A stretch of DNA of 6,705 nucleotides, taken from assembly GCA_030642645.1 (NCBI GenBank), contig DAOWNJ010000054.1, forward strand, positions 1-6,705, in the 5' to 3' direction. The DNA is from Dehalococcoidia bacterium. GTDB lineage: Bacteria; Chloroflexota; Dehalococcoidia; E44-bin15; DAOWNJ01. Below are positions 6,249 to 6,705 of this stretch, in pieces (the first letter of the stretch is position 1; every line of letters starts with the position of its first letter). The notes below the pieces were generated by a model. It was not told the DNA's origin. It ran no database searches and saw only the letters and a list, made by a program, of their open reading frames with translations. The position numbers were made by a program, and so were the translations under genes.

Positions 6249-6705
6249 GACCCCTCACCCTATTCATTATAGAGCTAAGCCACTCCCTTACCCTAGGGAG
6301 TGCGAGGACAAGAACCACCAGGACTGCGGTGATCAGCTTAAGATTACCGGGTGCAAGACCCATACGCAAGGCAACTGCGATGAAAAGCCGGTAGATAATG
6401 GAGCCCACCACTACACTGAATACGACCCAACCAATCCTCTTTGGTCGAAAGATGGACTCCCCTATTATCACAGAGGCAAGGCCTATTATGATCATCCCAA
6501 TCCCCATGCCGATGTCAGCAAATCCTTGGTCCTGGGCAACAAGTGCTCCGGAGAGGGCGACCAAGCCATTGGAGAGTGAGAGACCTATGAGCTTGGTCTT
6601 ATTGGTATCCACCCCAAGCCCCCGTATCATCTGCTCATTGTCCCCTGTCGCCCTGATGGCCAGGCCTATCTGGGTGTGGAGGAACCAGGTAAGTAGTAGA
6701 AGGAC
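6241..6705 (-). CDS. ABC transporter permease, Trp/Tyr-uptake type (5' end missing)
   Basis: This is the C-terminal 154 residues of a membrane permease of the BPD_transp_2 (LivH/RbsC-like) class. The frame is open to the right edge, so the internal ATG at 6630 is not the start: the 25 codons before it encode family sequence, including TQIGLAIRATGDNEQ, which runs into MIRGLGVDTNKTKLIGL. This is the cytoplasmic coupling region that contacts the ATPase. It is followed by LSNGLVALSGALVAQDQGFA, then MGIGMIIIGLASVIIGE and further hydrophobic segments, and a short basic tail (MNRVRGHA). The RATGDNEQMIRxLGV and QGFADIGMGIG blocks are those I associate with permeases of the tryptophan/tyrosine ABC_sub_bind systems, not with sugar permeases. 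The stop TAG lies within the start of the ATPase gene. A full-length gene would have about 290-310 codons, and the binding protein is expected beyond the window. Confidence 0.88.
   Translation of the reverse strand, partial: VLLLLTWFLHTQIGLAIRATGDNEQMIRGLGVDTNKTKLIGLSLSNGLVALSGALVAQDQGFADIGMGIGMIIIGLASVIIGESIFRPKRIGWVVFSVVVGSIIYRLFIAVALRMGLAPGNLKLITAVLVVLVLALPRVREWLSSIMNRVRGHA

Overview
The window reads as ordinary bacterial chromosome, densely coding and of moderate GC content. It carries six protein genes, two of them cut by the window edges. No RNA gene, insertion sequence, phage gene or CRISPR array is visible. The ClpP sequence (IHCPGG and HMHQP motifs), the tight aspS-tig-clpP order and the liberal use of GTG and TTG starts remind me of Dehalococcoidia-like Chloroflexota. 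That placement is an impression from remembered sequences and has not been tested by phylogeny.

Left block (1-3612, minus strand, read right to left): a strong sigma70-type promoter (3584-3612), then aspS (aspartyl-tRNA synthetase, TTG start), a 45-bp gap, tig (trigger factor, GTG start), then clpP, whose start lies inside the tig stop region. This is a translation and protein quality-control operon: tRNA charging, ribosome-bound folding, and proteolysis. clpP runs off the left edge.

Middle (3636-4740, plus strand): a second strong promoter points away from aspS and drives an FMN-dependent nitronate monooxygenase/FabK-like TIM-barrel protein. This protein lacks the family's usual catalytic histidine. 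A 13-bp perfect inverted repeat follows it and probably acts as a transcript end, although it has no U-tract.

Right block: a LysE/RhtB-family exporter (4770-5423, plus strand) converges, with an 18-bp gap, on a minus-strand ABC importer module. The module consists of an ATPase (5442-6248) overlapped by the 3' part of its permease (6241-6705). Both resemble the Trp/Tyr-type (TrpXYZ-like, ABC_sub_bind) uptake system, whose substrate-binding protein would be expected beyond the right edge.

No new biological system is apparent. The points most worth checking are the predicted non-discriminating AspRS (which implies Asn-tRNA formation by GatCAB), the histidine-less nitronate monooxygenase homologue, and the translationally coupled tig/clpP junction.
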